Shown here one piece after another: positions 46,253-55,768 of a stretch of 64,000 bases of DNA; position 1 is the stretch's first letter; every line of letters starts with the position of its first letter. Made by a program: the position numbers and the translations under genes. The DNA lies in the NCBI GenBank assembly GCA_903858935.1, contig CAIOKO010000258.1, positions 1 to 64,000 on the forward strand, written 5' to 3'. Source of the DNA: an uncultured Schlesneria sp. (lineage in GTDB: Bacteria; Planctomycetota; Planctomycetia; Planctomycetales; Planctomycetaceae). The notes under the pieces are model-generated. The model made no database searches and had not been told where the DNA came from. It worked only from the letters and a program-made list of their open reading frames with translations.

Positions 46253-46639
46253 ATGACGACGATCCTGCTTTTGATTGCGTCGAATGTTTTCATGACCTTT
46301 GCCTGGTATGGCCATCTGCAATACGGACATGACTGGCCTCTCGGAAAAGCAATACTGATCTCATGGTCGATTGCATTGCTGGAGTATTGCCTGGCGGTCC
46401 CGGCGAATCGGTATGGCTTCGGTCACTTCTCGGGATTCCAACTGAAGATCATTCAAGAAGTGATCACGCTGGTCGTCTTCATCGGCTTTGCGATTCTGAT
46501 TCTCAAAGAGAAACTCCAGTGGAACTATCTTGTTGCCTTCGCGTTCCTTGGAGTGGCCGCATTTTTTGCCTTCGCGTTCCAGGCTCCCTCCCCAATCGAC
46601 AACGCTCATCAAGTCGCGGACATCCAAATCACAGAGTAA
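46253..46639 (+). CDS. DUF486 (DMT-type) membrane protein
   Basis: A 128-residue integral membrane protein with four helices. The family motifs are NVFMTFAWYGHLQY, ISWSIALLEYCLAVPANRYG, FSGFQLKIIQEVITLVVF and EKLQWNYLVAF. AAGGAA lies 14 bp before the start. DUF486 proteins are small relatives of drug/metabolite transporters with no settled substrate. It lies 78 bp after the propeller gene on the same strand. Confidence 0.85.
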   Translation: MTTILLLIASNVFMTFAWYGHLQYGHDWPLGKAILISWSIALLEYCLAVPANRYGFGHFSGFQLKIIQEVITLVVFIGFAILILKEKLQWNYLVAFAFLGVAAFFAFAFQAPSPIDNAHQVADIQITE

Positions 46640-46939
46640 AGTCATATGCAAAAACACGGGTCGTCTTTCACAGCAATTTTTTGGTTGGCATCGGGTGACT
46701 GTCCCCCTACCTCTTGGGTTGCGATTTCAATGACCGCTGAATTTTGTCGACATTTTTGATATGATCCTCGCCAGCCTCCATGCCTTGATCCGGAAACGCC
46801 GCCCAAGGAATATCATTAACGTTCGTGATAAATTATTCGCAAACGCTTTGCCGGACTAATGTTTTTCCCCAGCGGAAACTGCTTCATAATTCTAGCGAGA
46901 TGTTGAAAATAACCTGTGAATGCAAATGAGGGGCTGTCG
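46640..46939. other. Intergenic region, no feature found
   Basis: It should contain the promoter of the large repeat protein. No repeat or hairpin of note was seen. Confidence 0.5.
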
Positions 46940-49900
46940 ATGCGAATGCGTTACTGGCTTGTCAACATCCACCGGCGACTTTGGTTTTCACGGGGTTTTC
47001 GTATTCGTAAAGAACGTCGAAGCCATCAACGTTCCGTCGCTTCATCGGCCTTGATCGAACGATTAGAATCTCGCCTGCTATTGACTGCGGCCGCTGTCAA
47101 CTTGTTTGAATCAAAGGTCAACACGTATTCGGCTGGTATTCAAAGCACACCATCGGTCGCAATGGATGCGGCTGGTGACTCGGTCGTGACATGGGTAAGT
47201 GAGTTACAAGACGGCAGCGGCGATGGGGTCTTTGCTCAAAGATACGATAGCTCCGGAAAGGCGATCGGTAATGAGTTCCAAGTAAATACTTACACGCAGG
47301 ACAACCAGAATTCGCCGGTGATTGCCATGGATGCAGCGGGCGACTTTGTGGTCGCGTGGGGAAGCAACGGCCAGGACGGCAGCGGATTTGGGATTTACGC
47401 CAAACGCTACAACGCTTCGGGAGTCGTGCAAGGATCTGAGTTTCAGATCAACACCTACACGACGAATGACCAAATGTTTCCCGCCATCGCGATGAATTCC
47501 ACGGGGAGTTTTATCATCGCCTGGACGAGTAATGGGCAGGACGGTGACGGGGCGGGCATTTACGCGCAGCGATTCAACGCCAGCGCCGTTGCTCAAGGGA
47601 ACGAATTCCGAGTCAACTCGACCACGACGAGCACCCAGAATGATCCTTCGGTCGCGATCGATGCTGCCGGGGAGTTTGTTGTGACGTGGAGTAGCCTTTC
47701 GGATGGCAGCGATTTTGGGATTTACGGTCAGCGATATAGTGCTGCGGGAAGTCGCGTCGGAGGTGAATTCAAAGTCAACAACTATACGCCCAATAGCCAG
47801 AACCAATCTTCTGTTGCCATGGATGCCCTGGGCCACTTCGTCGTTGCGTGGGTCAGTGCAGGCGAGGACGGTAGCGGTGCCGGGATCTACGGACAATGGT
47901 TCGACACCGACGGAACTCCTGCGGGAGGCGAGTTCCGAGCTAATTCAACCACGACCGGCGATCAAATAGAACCTTCGGTTTCGATGGACGCCGTCGGCAA
48001 CTACGTGATTACTTGGGCCAGTTTTGGCGTCAATGACAGTTTGGGAATTGATGGGCAACGTTACAAATCGAATTTAGCCATGGATGGCGGCGAATTCCGC
48101 GTTAATGCATATACAACCGGCCTGCATTTTTTCCCGTCCGTTGCGATGGATTCGACAGGCGACTTTGTCGTGGATTGGATGAGTGACCAGGATGCGGGAA
48201 CATTTGGAATTTATTCGCAGCGATTCTTGACAGACGGGCCGCTTGTTACAGGCGTTTTCGAAGGACTGTCGCCCAATCTAATTCAAAATGGAGACCGATT
48301 GCGGACGATTCCCTCAACTCTGTCGGTCATCTTTTCAGACGATTTAAACGTCGTGAATGGTGGTGCAAACAGCGTTACGAATCCCTCCAACTGGTCTCTG
48401 GCACGGTATGGCGCTGATGTCAGCGACGAAATTGCGAGTATCACGTTTGGTTCCAGGATTCTCTATGGAAAAAATCGTTATGTGGCTGTCGTGACGTTTT
48501 TTCAGCCGTTGAGAGACGGACTTTATCAATTGGTCGCCCGGCAGGCGATTAGCGATCTCGGCGGGCGCATTCTCGACGGTGAATCGGACGGATTCGTCGG
48601 GGGGAACTTTCGCCGCAACTTTGCCGTAGCCAAGACGGTCGCAGATGCTGTGGAAACCAGGGTGAATACCTATACCGCCAATTCGCAATCGGCCCCAAAG
48701 GTTGCCATGAACGCCTCAGGGAATTACGTCGTGACTTGGGAAAGTACAGATCAGGATGGGGACGGGAGAGGAATTTTTGCGCAGAGGTACAACGCCGCCG
48801 GAATTGCCCAGGGAGCCGAGTTTCAGGTCAATTTCAACACGTATGGAGATCAGTACGAGCCATCGGTGACGATTAATCCTGCCGGCGACTTCGTGATCGC
48901 CTGGACGGGCCAGCAGCAGGGGCTGCCTGGAGACTTTAATATCTATGCGAGAAAATACAACGCAGCCGGTGTTTCGATAACGCCATCGTATGATATCTTC
49001 GTCAACCACGATGTTACTAATATCCAAGATCATCCTTCCGTTGCCATGGACGCGGCAGGAAACTTCGTCGTGACTTGGGAGAGCTTCGGGCAGGACGGAA
49101 GTGGGTACGGAATCTATGCCGAGCGATTCGATGCCGCCGGAAATACGAACGGGGGCTTGAATCAGACATTGGTGAACACAAATACGCGAAATAGTCAAAG
49201 GAACCCCTCGATCGCAATGGACCCGTCGGGAGACTTTGTGATCGCCTGGGAAGACTTGGATTCCGGGAATGACCCGCTTTTACCGCGAGGTATTTTTGCC
49301 CAGCGATACAATTCATCTGGAGTTGCACAAGATGCAAACTTTCAAGTCAATTCGACTGTGGGCATCATTCAAACAAACACCTCTGTCGCAATGGACGAAA
49401 TGGGCGATTTCGTAGTCGCTTGGGACAGCCATTATTTGACGTCACAATACATCCTTGACCATGCCTTGGCACGCCAGTTCAACAATCAAGGGATCGCACA
49501 GGGGGACAATTTTTCGGTCGATACGGGAAATGTGACCACACCTAAAAAGCCATCCTTAGCCGTGAACCAGAATGGCGATTTCATTGTTGGATGGGACTTC
49601 GACACTCAATCTGCCAATGGCATCGACGTTTACTCCCGGCGACTGAGTTCCGCAGGGTCGAAAATCAGTCGCGAAATCCAAGCCAATTCTTACACCTTGG
49701 GGGCTCAAGGTTCCAGCTCCGTGGGAATCGATGCAAACGGAAATTTTGTAGTCGTCTGGTCGAGTCAGAATCAGGACGGCAGCGGCGATGGAATTTACTC
49801 GCAACGACACGTGACAAAAGTCGCACCCTACCTGTATGAGATGGAATCCAAACCGCTGAATGTCGTCGGTTCGGCATCAACACCCTTAACATCGTCCGTC

Positions 49901-51439
49901 CTCGCGTACGATTTCGACAGCGACAACTGGACCGGGGCGACCGTCCAGATTTCCAGTAACTTCCGTAGCGGACAGGATGTCCTCGGTTTCGTAAACACCG
50001 CGACAATTACAGGTGCATGGAACGCTGTCACCGGAACACTGACTCTGACCGGAACCGATACCGTGTCAAACTATCGCAACGCGCTTCGTAGCGTGACTTA
50101 CCACAATTCAAGCGGTTCTCCCAATACGACTCTCATACGGACGGTCGATTTTCAGGTGAGTGACGGCATGCTGTTGAGCAATATTGTCTCACGAGACCTC
50201 ACTGTGACGGCCGCTCCCAATCCCCCCGTACTTTCGGGAGTTGGTGGTACGGGAACCTACTTCGAGAACGACGCGCCGTTGACACTTGCCGCCGGTTTGA
50301 CCATCACCGATCCCAACGTCGTCAATCTCGCCAGTGCCACGGTTTCGTTTACGAACTGGCAGATTGAGGATCGACTGGAATTTAATAACATCTATGCCTT
50401 GCAGCATACGTTTAGCGAAGATCCAGCGACGCACACGGCCACGTTCACAATTAACGGACTGGAAACGGTAGACCACTATCAGACGCTGTTGCGTTCGGTC
50501 GTGTATTGGGACGTCAGCGACGCACCAATCCTGGTGACTCGCGTTGCCAGTTTCACCGTGAGCGACGGAACTTCCAACAGTAATACGGTCATGCGCAATA
50601 CAGCAGTCGTGGCGGTTAACGATCCACCATTGTTGACGGCGATCGAAACATCACCATTGGCCTATAAAGCCAATGACCCGGCATTTCCGCCACAACCTCT
50701 TTCCGCCACGCTTCTGGTCAACGAACCTGACAGTAACAACCTGACATCCGCTTCAGTTCAGATTTCGGCGGGATACCAGAACGACGCCAACGGCAAGGAC
50801 ATTCTTTCTTTCACCGATCAACTCGGGATCAGCGGCTCATTTAATGCCGCTGCGGGAATCCTAGTTCTGTCTGGAACGAGTCCTGTGGGAAGTTACCGTA
50901 CGGCATTGCGATCCGTCACTTTCAGTTCCACAGGGGCCGCTGTCAGCAATGCAACTCGTACCCTCACAATCACGGGAACTGATGACTTCTCCACGCCTGC
51001 GTCGAGCCTGGCGATCACTCGAACGGTGACGATGTTGACATCAAACATCCCCCCTGGGTTGGCAGGAATCCCCGCCACCCCACTCGCATATGTTCGAGGA
51101 GCGGCAGCCATCGCCCTTGCACCGGGGTTGTTCGTACTGGACATCGACAGCATTAATCTGGCAAGTGCCACAATCCAGATAACGTCAAATTATCAGAACG
51201 GTCAAGACTTGCTGGCATTTACACCAGGGTTCGGTGTCATCAGTTCATTTGACGCCGCAACGGGGAAACTGACACTCACCGGTATCACGTCTCTGGCCAA
51301 CTATCAATTGCTACTGCGATCCGTCACGTTTAAGACCAACACTGGTTCTGCGAATACGCTGGCGCGGGCCGTCACATTCACAGTCAACGACGGACTTGAT
51401 TCGAGCATTCCCGTGTTCCGAACCGTGACGCCAACGTAA
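46940..51439 (+). CDS. Giant secreted protein: two seven-repeat propellers plus four cadherin-like repeats
   Basis: An extracellular or cell-surface protein of 1499 residues. The N-terminus has ERLESRLLLTAA, an LExRLLL-type motif of large planctomycete surface proteins. Fourteen repeats of about 55 residues follow the pattern FQVNTYT...PSVAMDAAGDFVV.W.S.GQDGSG.GIYAQRYNAAG. The first seven (about 53-432) and last seven (about 572-960) are separated by an Ig-like insert of about 135 residues (SVIFSDDLNVVNGG). This suits two seven-bladed propellers. DGSGDG loops may bind calcium. The C-terminus has four 120-residue repeats with the pattern (Y)R.ALRSVT(F/Y) and F.V.DG. The ATG at 46940 has GAGGGG six bases upstream. 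A GTG at 46916 is the alternative. Partner or ligand is unknown. Confidence 0.85.
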   Translation: MRMRYWLVNIHRRLWFSRGFRIRKERRSHQRSVASSALIERLESRLLLTAAAVNLFESKVNTYSAGIQSTPSVAMDAAGDSVVTWVSELQDGSGDGVFAQRYDSSGKAIGNEFQVNTYTQDNQNSPVIAMDAAGDFVVAWGSNGQDGSGFGIYAKRYNASGVVQGSEFQINTYTTNDQMFPAIAMNSTGSFIIAWTSNGQDGDGAGIYAQRFNASAVAQGNEFRVNSTTTSTQNDPSVAIDAAGEFVVTWSSLSDGSDFGIYGQRYSAAGSRVGGEFKVNNYTPNSQNQSSVAMDALGHFVVAWVSAGEDGSGAGIYGQWFDTDGTPAGGEFRANSTTTGDQIEPSVSMDAVGNYVITWASFGVNDSLGIDGQRYKSNLAMDGGEFRVNAYTTGLHFFPSVAMDSTGDFVVDWMSDQDAGTFGIYSQRFLTDGPLVTGVFEGLSPNLIQNGDRLRTIPSTLSVIFSDDLNVVNGGANSVTNPSNWSLARYGADVSDEIASITFGSRILYGKNRYVAVVTFFQPLRDGLYQLVARQAISDLGGRILDGESDGFVGGNFRRNFAVAKTVADAVETRVNTYTANSQSAPKVAMNASGNYVVTWESTDQDGDGRGIFAQRYNAAGIAQGAEFQVNFNTYGDQYEPSVTINPAGDFVIAWTGQQQGLPGDFNIYARKYNAAGVSITPSYDIFVNHDVTNIQDHPSVAMDAAGNFVVTWESFGQDGSGYGIYAERFDAAGNTNGGLNQTLVNTNTRNSQRNPSIAMDPSGDFVIAWEDLDSGNDPLLPRGIFAQRYNSSGVAQDANFQVNSTVGIIQTNTSVAMDEMGDFVVAWDSHYLTSQYILDHALARQFNNQGIAQGDNFSVDTGNVTTPKKPSLAVNQNGDFIVGWDFDTQSANGIDVYSRRLSSAGSKISREIQANSYTLGAQGSSSVGIDANGNFVVVWSSQNQDGSGDGIYSQRHVTKVAPYLYEMESKPLNVVGSASTPLTSSVLAYDFDSDNWTGATVQISSNFRSGQDVLGFVNTATITGAWNAVTGTLTLTGTDTVSNYRNALRSVTYHNSSGSPNTTLIRTVDFQVSDGMLLSNIVSRDLTVTAAPNPPVLSGVGGTGTYFENDAPLTLAAGLTITDPNVVNLASATVSFTNWQIEDRLEFNNIYALQHTFSEDPATHTATFTINGLETVDHYQTLLRSVVYWDVSDAPILVTRVASFTVSDGTSNSNTVMRNTAVVAVNDPPLLTAIETSPLAYKANDPAFPPQPLSATLLVNEPDSNNLTSASVQISAGYQNDANGKDILSFTDQLGISGSFNAAAGILVLSGTSPVGSYRTALRSVTFSSTGAAVSNATRTLTITGTDDFSTPASSLAITRTVTMLTSNIPPGLAGIPATPLAYVRGAAAIALAPGLFVLDIDSINLASATIQITSNYQNGQDLLAFTPGFGVISSFDAATGKLTLTGITSLANYQLLLRSVTFKTNTGSANTLARAVTFTVNDGLDSSIPVFRTVTPT

Positions 51440-51767
51440 TTTCAAGGAATGCAAAGGAGGGGTCGCATTAAGGATGTCACGTTTCTAGTCCTGCGCCGCC
51501 ATTTCAACAAAAGCTCGTATGACATATGCGCTTTTTCCTCGTTTATTTTGGAAGACCGTCATCGTGAGAAGATGGTTTGCTCGATCGGCGTTCGCACTGT
51601 TTCTCGTCTGTCTTTCTTCAACTGTATTCGCAGACGAAGATCACTGGAGTGCGCTATCAAGTATAAAATTCCAATGCCACGAGATAAACGTCTTCGGTGA
51701 GTACGTCATCTTTCCTGTCACGAAAAGCCAAGCCAATGAGCGACGTTGAAAGACACAGAAACAAACT
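51440..51767. other. Intergenic region with possible small ORF
   Basis: Contains only the weakly supported small secreted ORF at 51519. No repeat was found. Confidence 0.45.
51519..51749 (+). CDS. Possible small secreted protein (76 residues)
   Basis: The translation begins with a positively charged region and a hydrophobic core (SAFALFLVCLSSTVFA) followed by a signal-peptidase-like site before DEDHW. The remainder is 37 residues without recognised domain. There is no clear ribosome binding site. It may be a real small exported protein, a truncated remnant, or chance. Confidence 0.35.
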   Translation: MTYALFPRLFWKTVIVRRWFARSAFALFLVCLSSTVFADEDHWSALSSIKFQCHEINVFGEYVIFPVTKSQANERR

Positions 51768-53005
51768 TCAGGGCTTGATTGCTTTCTTCAGTTTGTCTCC
51801 GGCCACGCGCATTCCCCGCCATATTTTTGAATTGGAAACGGGAAACGAGTCTGTCATGGCATCACGAAACTGCGGTAGTAGCGGCTGCTTTTTCACAATC
51901 GTCGAATCGGCTTGATAGGCTTCCGTTGTTGCAGGAAGCAGATAGCTCGCCGCGTAGAATTGCGCGGGTTCAGCAAAGACTGAGTACGCGGCGTTCGTCT
52001 GAATAAACTGCAAAAAAAATCCGCGATCGCGGCTCGTTTTTTTGATAGCCGCCCCTTGGGGATAATAAATGCATCGGTCCAGCAAGGGGTCCCTTGTGAT
52101 TTTTCCGCAAACGAGAACTGTCGAATGACAATCTCGTCCGGCTTCACAATGGGAGGATATTGCCCTGGCGTGAGTTGAAGCTCACGCTCAGCGTAATAGA
52201 TTCGTTCTGAATACCCGATTAACGTCGAATCCTTTGAGTTTGCAAATAAACGCGGCAAAACGTACGAATGATCGTTGTAATGTGACAAATGAGCTTGATT
52301 CTCTTTGGACAATTCTTTGATCAGACTCAGCACAGCGGCTTTCGCCGGTTCATCGAGTTCCGCCCCGTCCTTCCAAAGGGAAATCAAATGTTCGCGAGCC
52401 CATTCAGGCCCGTGAATATCCAGGACCGCATCCGCGTAATACTCGCCCAGCGTTGTGCTGCCCCACATCGCTGCCAGAACAGGTTACCCAACAGTCGGGT
52501 CTACCGCTTTCAAGAACGACTCGAATGTTTTGGCATCAACCACGCCTTTATTCGAAGCCCAGATTTGAAGGTAATTGCCGCACACCCAATGCGGAATGAC
52601 TTGAGTACCGATCTCGGTCTTGCTGATGACACCAGCCGGGCCGACGTAACTGTCTGGCGTTCGGCGAACTTCGATCGGAATTTCGTCAATTCCACCGAAT
52701 TGGCCCTCCATCAATTCATCGATTCGACATGTATCAATTTCCACAATGTCAAAATCAACGATGCGAGAGAGTCCGTTCCCCTCAAAAGAATCGTCATAGG
52801 GGTTCCAAAGTTCAAGATCCAGGTCGATCGATAAATATCGTCGCTCAAATGCATTCTCCAACTTTTTGATTGCGGTGGAGGCATCCGGCAGATACGCGAA
52901 GATGGCCACATTCAATTTCGTGTCACGCGATTGGCCGTAAGCAAACAGTGGCGTTAAAACTCCAATACAGATCAAGAAAAACAGCCGAATTCTTGCTGCC
53001 CGCAT
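51768..53005 (-). pseudogene. Thiaminase I-like gene, disrupted by a stop codon and a frameshift
   Basis: Homologous reading runs through three open segments. 53005-52484 encodes a signal peptide (MRAARIRLFFLICIGVL) and the N-lobe with the candidate catalytic Cys in IPHWVCGNYLQIW. A TAA at 52484-52486 interrupts it, and the same frame continues as PVLAAMWGSTTLGEYY to about 52047. There the frame must change by one base near the GGGG at the end of IIPKG, after which the segment to 51768 gives AAIKKTSRD...ASYLLPATTEAYQAD. Joined, the product would be about 412 residues, close to thiaminase I (thiamine pyridinylase). The assignment rests on motif similarity to the CTNLL-type active-site segment. 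A sequencing error at one lesion cannot be excluded, but two lesions favour a real pseudogene. Confidence 0.65.
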
Positions 53006-53363
53006 CGTATTTCCTTTTTAATTCCATGCCGAATGTCACTGATACAACTCAGTTCAAAACGAACCTGCATCAATGCGTCGCAAAGGCTAACAAGCTGTTC
53101 CGCCCGCGAAAAGCGTACTGAACATTTAAACACAAGGCTTCCATCTGGCGATGCCAAAGTCACACGCTCATGGCACGCTTGCAACGTTCTTACTGGTTCC
53201 CAAGCCATAGCCTGGGAACGCATGCCTTAGAAGCTCCGCTTCACGAATAGCACAATAAGCCCTTTTGTTTTCATGGAGGCAATCGAACCACGTGACGCTG
53301 ACCAACTCTTAAAGAACGCCACATCAGCGAATGAAATCTCCAAACAAGCAAAAGACACAACTG
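53006..53363. other. Intergenic region with GTTCCCA hairpin
   Basis: GTTCCCA and TGGGAAC (53196-53219) form a short hairpin with sequence GTTCCCAAGCCATAGCC..., similar to dispersed repeats in environmental genomes. Otherwise nothing was recognised. Confidence 0.55.
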
Positions 53364-54530
53364 CTACTTCGTCGATTTCAAAACCGCATCCGCAGCGATG
53401 GTCGCCAATTTGCCTGCAAGCTGGTTTACCGATCCTTTGCCATCAGGATGGACTCGGTTACTCAGGAAGATGAAAAAGAGGTCCAGTTCTGGATCGATCC
53501 ATAGAACGGTGCCGGTGAAGCCACCGTGTCCGTACGAAGATTCAGTGAGCAATTCACCCCTATTGATGGAAAAACTTGTCTGCTTGTCCCAGCCGAGGCC
53601 GCGAACCCCGGAACTGACTCGATAACCTTGTGTCATCAGTGAGACTGTTTGCGGAGTCAGGATTTGTGTTTCGCCGACTTTTCCGCCGCCAAGCATCATC
53701 GTGGCATAGATCGCCATATCCTCCGCTGTCGAGAACAAACCGGCATGCCCCGCGACCCCCTCTAATTTAAAGGCCCTGGGATCGTGGACTTCGCCTTGTA
53801 TCCAGCGACCGTCCCGTTTTTGCGTTGGTGCGGATCGAGCCTTAAGCACTTCGCTCGGCAGATACCCGGTCTCGTGCATGCCTGACGGCTTAAAGATTTC
53901 CTGTTGAGAAAATTCGTGGACGGACCGCCCACTGACTCGCTTCACGAGATCACCCAGCAGAATGAAGTTGACATCAGAGTACACAAACTTCGTACCAACA
54001 GGGTTCTGCAGTTTCAGTGCGTAGATCTTTTGCATCGCCTCTGCGGGGCCGTTCTGGTAGTCACTGATCGGATTGTCGGCAATCAAGCCGCTCTGGTGAA
54101 TCAGCAAATTGAGGATCGTAATGTCCTGCTTATCGTTGACGGCAAATTCCGGGATGAGCGCCGAGACTTTGTCCGATAAGCTCAGCTTACCACGCTCGAT
54201 CAGCAGCATGATGCACGTGGCCGTCGCAACGGGTTTTGTGATCGACGCCATGTCGAACACCGTGTCGATCGTCATGGGGACATCCGCAGGTTCGAGTTGC
54301 TTGTTACCGTAGGATTTCAGCCATGCGATATGACCACGTCGGCCAAGACATACGACGCAGCCTGGCATCTTCTTCTCGGAAATCCCTTCTGCGACAACAG
54401 CATCTATCAAAGTCAGTTTCTGCGGATCAAGACCGATCGTTTGCGGTTCGATAACAGGTAAGGCCGCTTGAACGTTATTGCTGACGAGAAGTAGTCCGAC
54501 CACACAAATGCGTAACCAGTGACAATTCAT
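53364..54530 (-). CDS. Serine hydrolase of the beta-lactamase (class C/EstB) family
   Basis: An exported serine hydrolase of 388 residues, probably an esterase or D-Ala-type peptidase rather than a true resistance enzyme. The signal peptide is residues 1-22 (NNVQA-ALP). S96 and K99 in SITK are the nucleophile and general base, Y184 in YSDVN the second motif, and HGGFTGTVLW the third (HGG replacing KTG). FIFLSNRVHP is typical of the family. No resistance genes are nearby. Substrate is unknown. Confidence 0.86.
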   Translation of the reverse strand: MNCHWLRICVVGLLLVSNNVQAALPVIEPQTIGLDPQKLTLIDAVVAEGISEKKMPGCVVCLGRRGHIAWLKSYGNKQLEPADVPMTIDTVFDMASITKPVATATCIMLLIERGKLSLSDKVSALIPEFAVNDKQDITILNLLIHQSGLIADNPISDYQNGPAEAMQKIYALKLQNPVGTKFVYSDVNFILLGDLVKRVSGRSVHEFSQQEIFKPSGMHETGYLPSEVLKARSAPTQKRDGRWIQGEVHDPRAFKLEGVAGHAGLFSTAEDMAIYATMMLGGGKVGETQILTPQTVSLMTQGYRVSSGVRGLGWDKQTSFSINRGELLTESSYGHGGFTGTVLWIDPELDLFFIFLSNRVHPDGKGSVNQLAGKLATIAADAVLKSTK

Positions 54531-54620
54531 CCTTCAACCATTTTCTGTTTTCTGAGTTCAATAGTCGAACAAAAGGTAAGAGAGCTTACGCCCTCAATTG
54601 ATCTCTGGCGCTGTATTTCT

Positions 54621-55247
54621 TCAGGTCAACCGATCATCGGGACCCACACTAAACGGGACAAGTTCATTATTTGTCGTATCAAATATCGCGCAATAGCCAT
54701 GGCAAACCGCATTCACGACGACAAGATGTTGTTGAGTCGCGTCCAGCTTGACCGGCTTCTCACCATTCCATGGAAAAATACCGGCTGTCGAACCAACGAG
54801 CCAGGAATGGTAGTGCCCAATGAACATCACTCGATGAGGCATTGCAGCAAAACTTCGATTTAATTTTTCCTGCGTCTCGGGTAGACCTTCGAAATACCAG
54901 AGATCATCAATTTTGTTCGGATCGAGCCACGGTTCGATATGCGTGAACAGGCAACCATCAATTTCAAGCCGTGGCTGCAAACTGCTCATGAACTCAAGAG
55001 CATCCGTGCTGTAGCGCTGACGGATCTCATCGGACTGGTCAACGCACAGTCCGAAATCGTGATTGCCCCAGACGCCGATCGCACCGACGTCCCGCAATAG
55101 AGCGATTGTTTCCTCGACTCGATCGCCACTATCGCATGTATCGCCCAAGACAACGAACCTGTCGGCCTCGTGTCTGCGAAGTAAGTCAATTGCGTTTCGA
55201 AGCTGATCTACCTGTTCGTGAGTGTCGGACAAAATGCCGAGTTTCAT
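54621..55247 (-). CDS. Metallophosphoesterase (YfcE/MJ0936-like)
   Basis: A cytoplasmic dinuclear metal phosphoesterase of 208 residues. All family motifs are present: GILSDTHEQVDQL, VLGDTCDSGD, GVWGNHDF and MFIGHYHSWL. It probably hydrolyses small phosphodiesters or nucleotides. The gene lies 90 bp upstream of the beta-lactamase-fold gene on the same strand, and co-transcription is possible. Confidence 0.88.
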   Translation of the reverse strand: MKLGILSDTHEQVDQLRNAIDLLRRHEADRFVVLGDTCDSGDRVEETIALLRDVGAIGVWGNHDFGLCVDQSDEIRQRYSTDALEFMSSLQPRLEIDGCLFTHIEPWLDPNKIDDLWYFEGLPETQEKLNRSFAAMPHRVMFIGHYHSWLVGSTAGIFPWNGEKPVKLDATQQHLVVVNAVCHGYCAIFDTTNNELVPFSVGPDDRLT

Positions 55248-55768
55248 ACCATTCCCTGATACGGTTTATTGGTCCGCCACAGATCCGCGTCTGAATCAGT
55301 GTATCATTCCGCGATTGACAGACCATATCCATAATACAGCGCACTCCCGTTCGATGCCGCTTTGAAACAACGTTCGACGTCGGGGACCTGGCTTTTCAAC
55401 TGGAATGCCCCCATTGACCAGTTCTTCAAACGGACTGTCGCCACGATTGTCTGAGAAAACGAAGTGAGCCGCCCAGCAGGCCGGCACAGCCGGTTCACGC
55501 GCGTCGGACGACGGGTTCAGAATAGGGATATCTATCTCGCGTTGACGACGTGAGTCGGCAGGCCGGCACAGCCGGTTCACGCGCGTCGGACGACGGGTTC
55601 AGAATAGGGATATCTATCTCGCGTTGACGACGTGAGTCGGTCGGCCGGCACAGCCGGTTCACGCGTGTTGGATGGTGGGTTCATAATAGGGATATTTTTC
55701 GCGCGTTGACTGAGGTGAATCGGGTGGTGACTTTTGAATCAAAGTGTTCTCGTCACCCGGCCAAAATG
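55248..55768. other. Intergenic region with 82 bp tandem repeats
   Basis: The triplicated unit at 55477-55723 occupies about half of this stretch. Nothing else was recognised. Confidence 0.7.
55477..55723. repeat. 82 bp tandem repeat, three copies
   Basis: Units start at 55477, 55559 and 55641. The first two are identical and the third is diverged. Each contains CCGGCACAGCCGG (a short palindrome) and ends GACG(T)GAGTCGG-like. There are no variable spacers, so it is not a CRISPR. Confidence 0.92.

Noticed and set aside
47204-47896. Minus-strand open frame inside the repeat protein
   Set aside because: It mirrors the repeated plus-strand propeller sequence, which has a clear repeat structure.
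55477-55723. Possible CRISPR array
   Set aside because: The 82 bp units follow each other directly with no spacers, and no cas genes are nearby.
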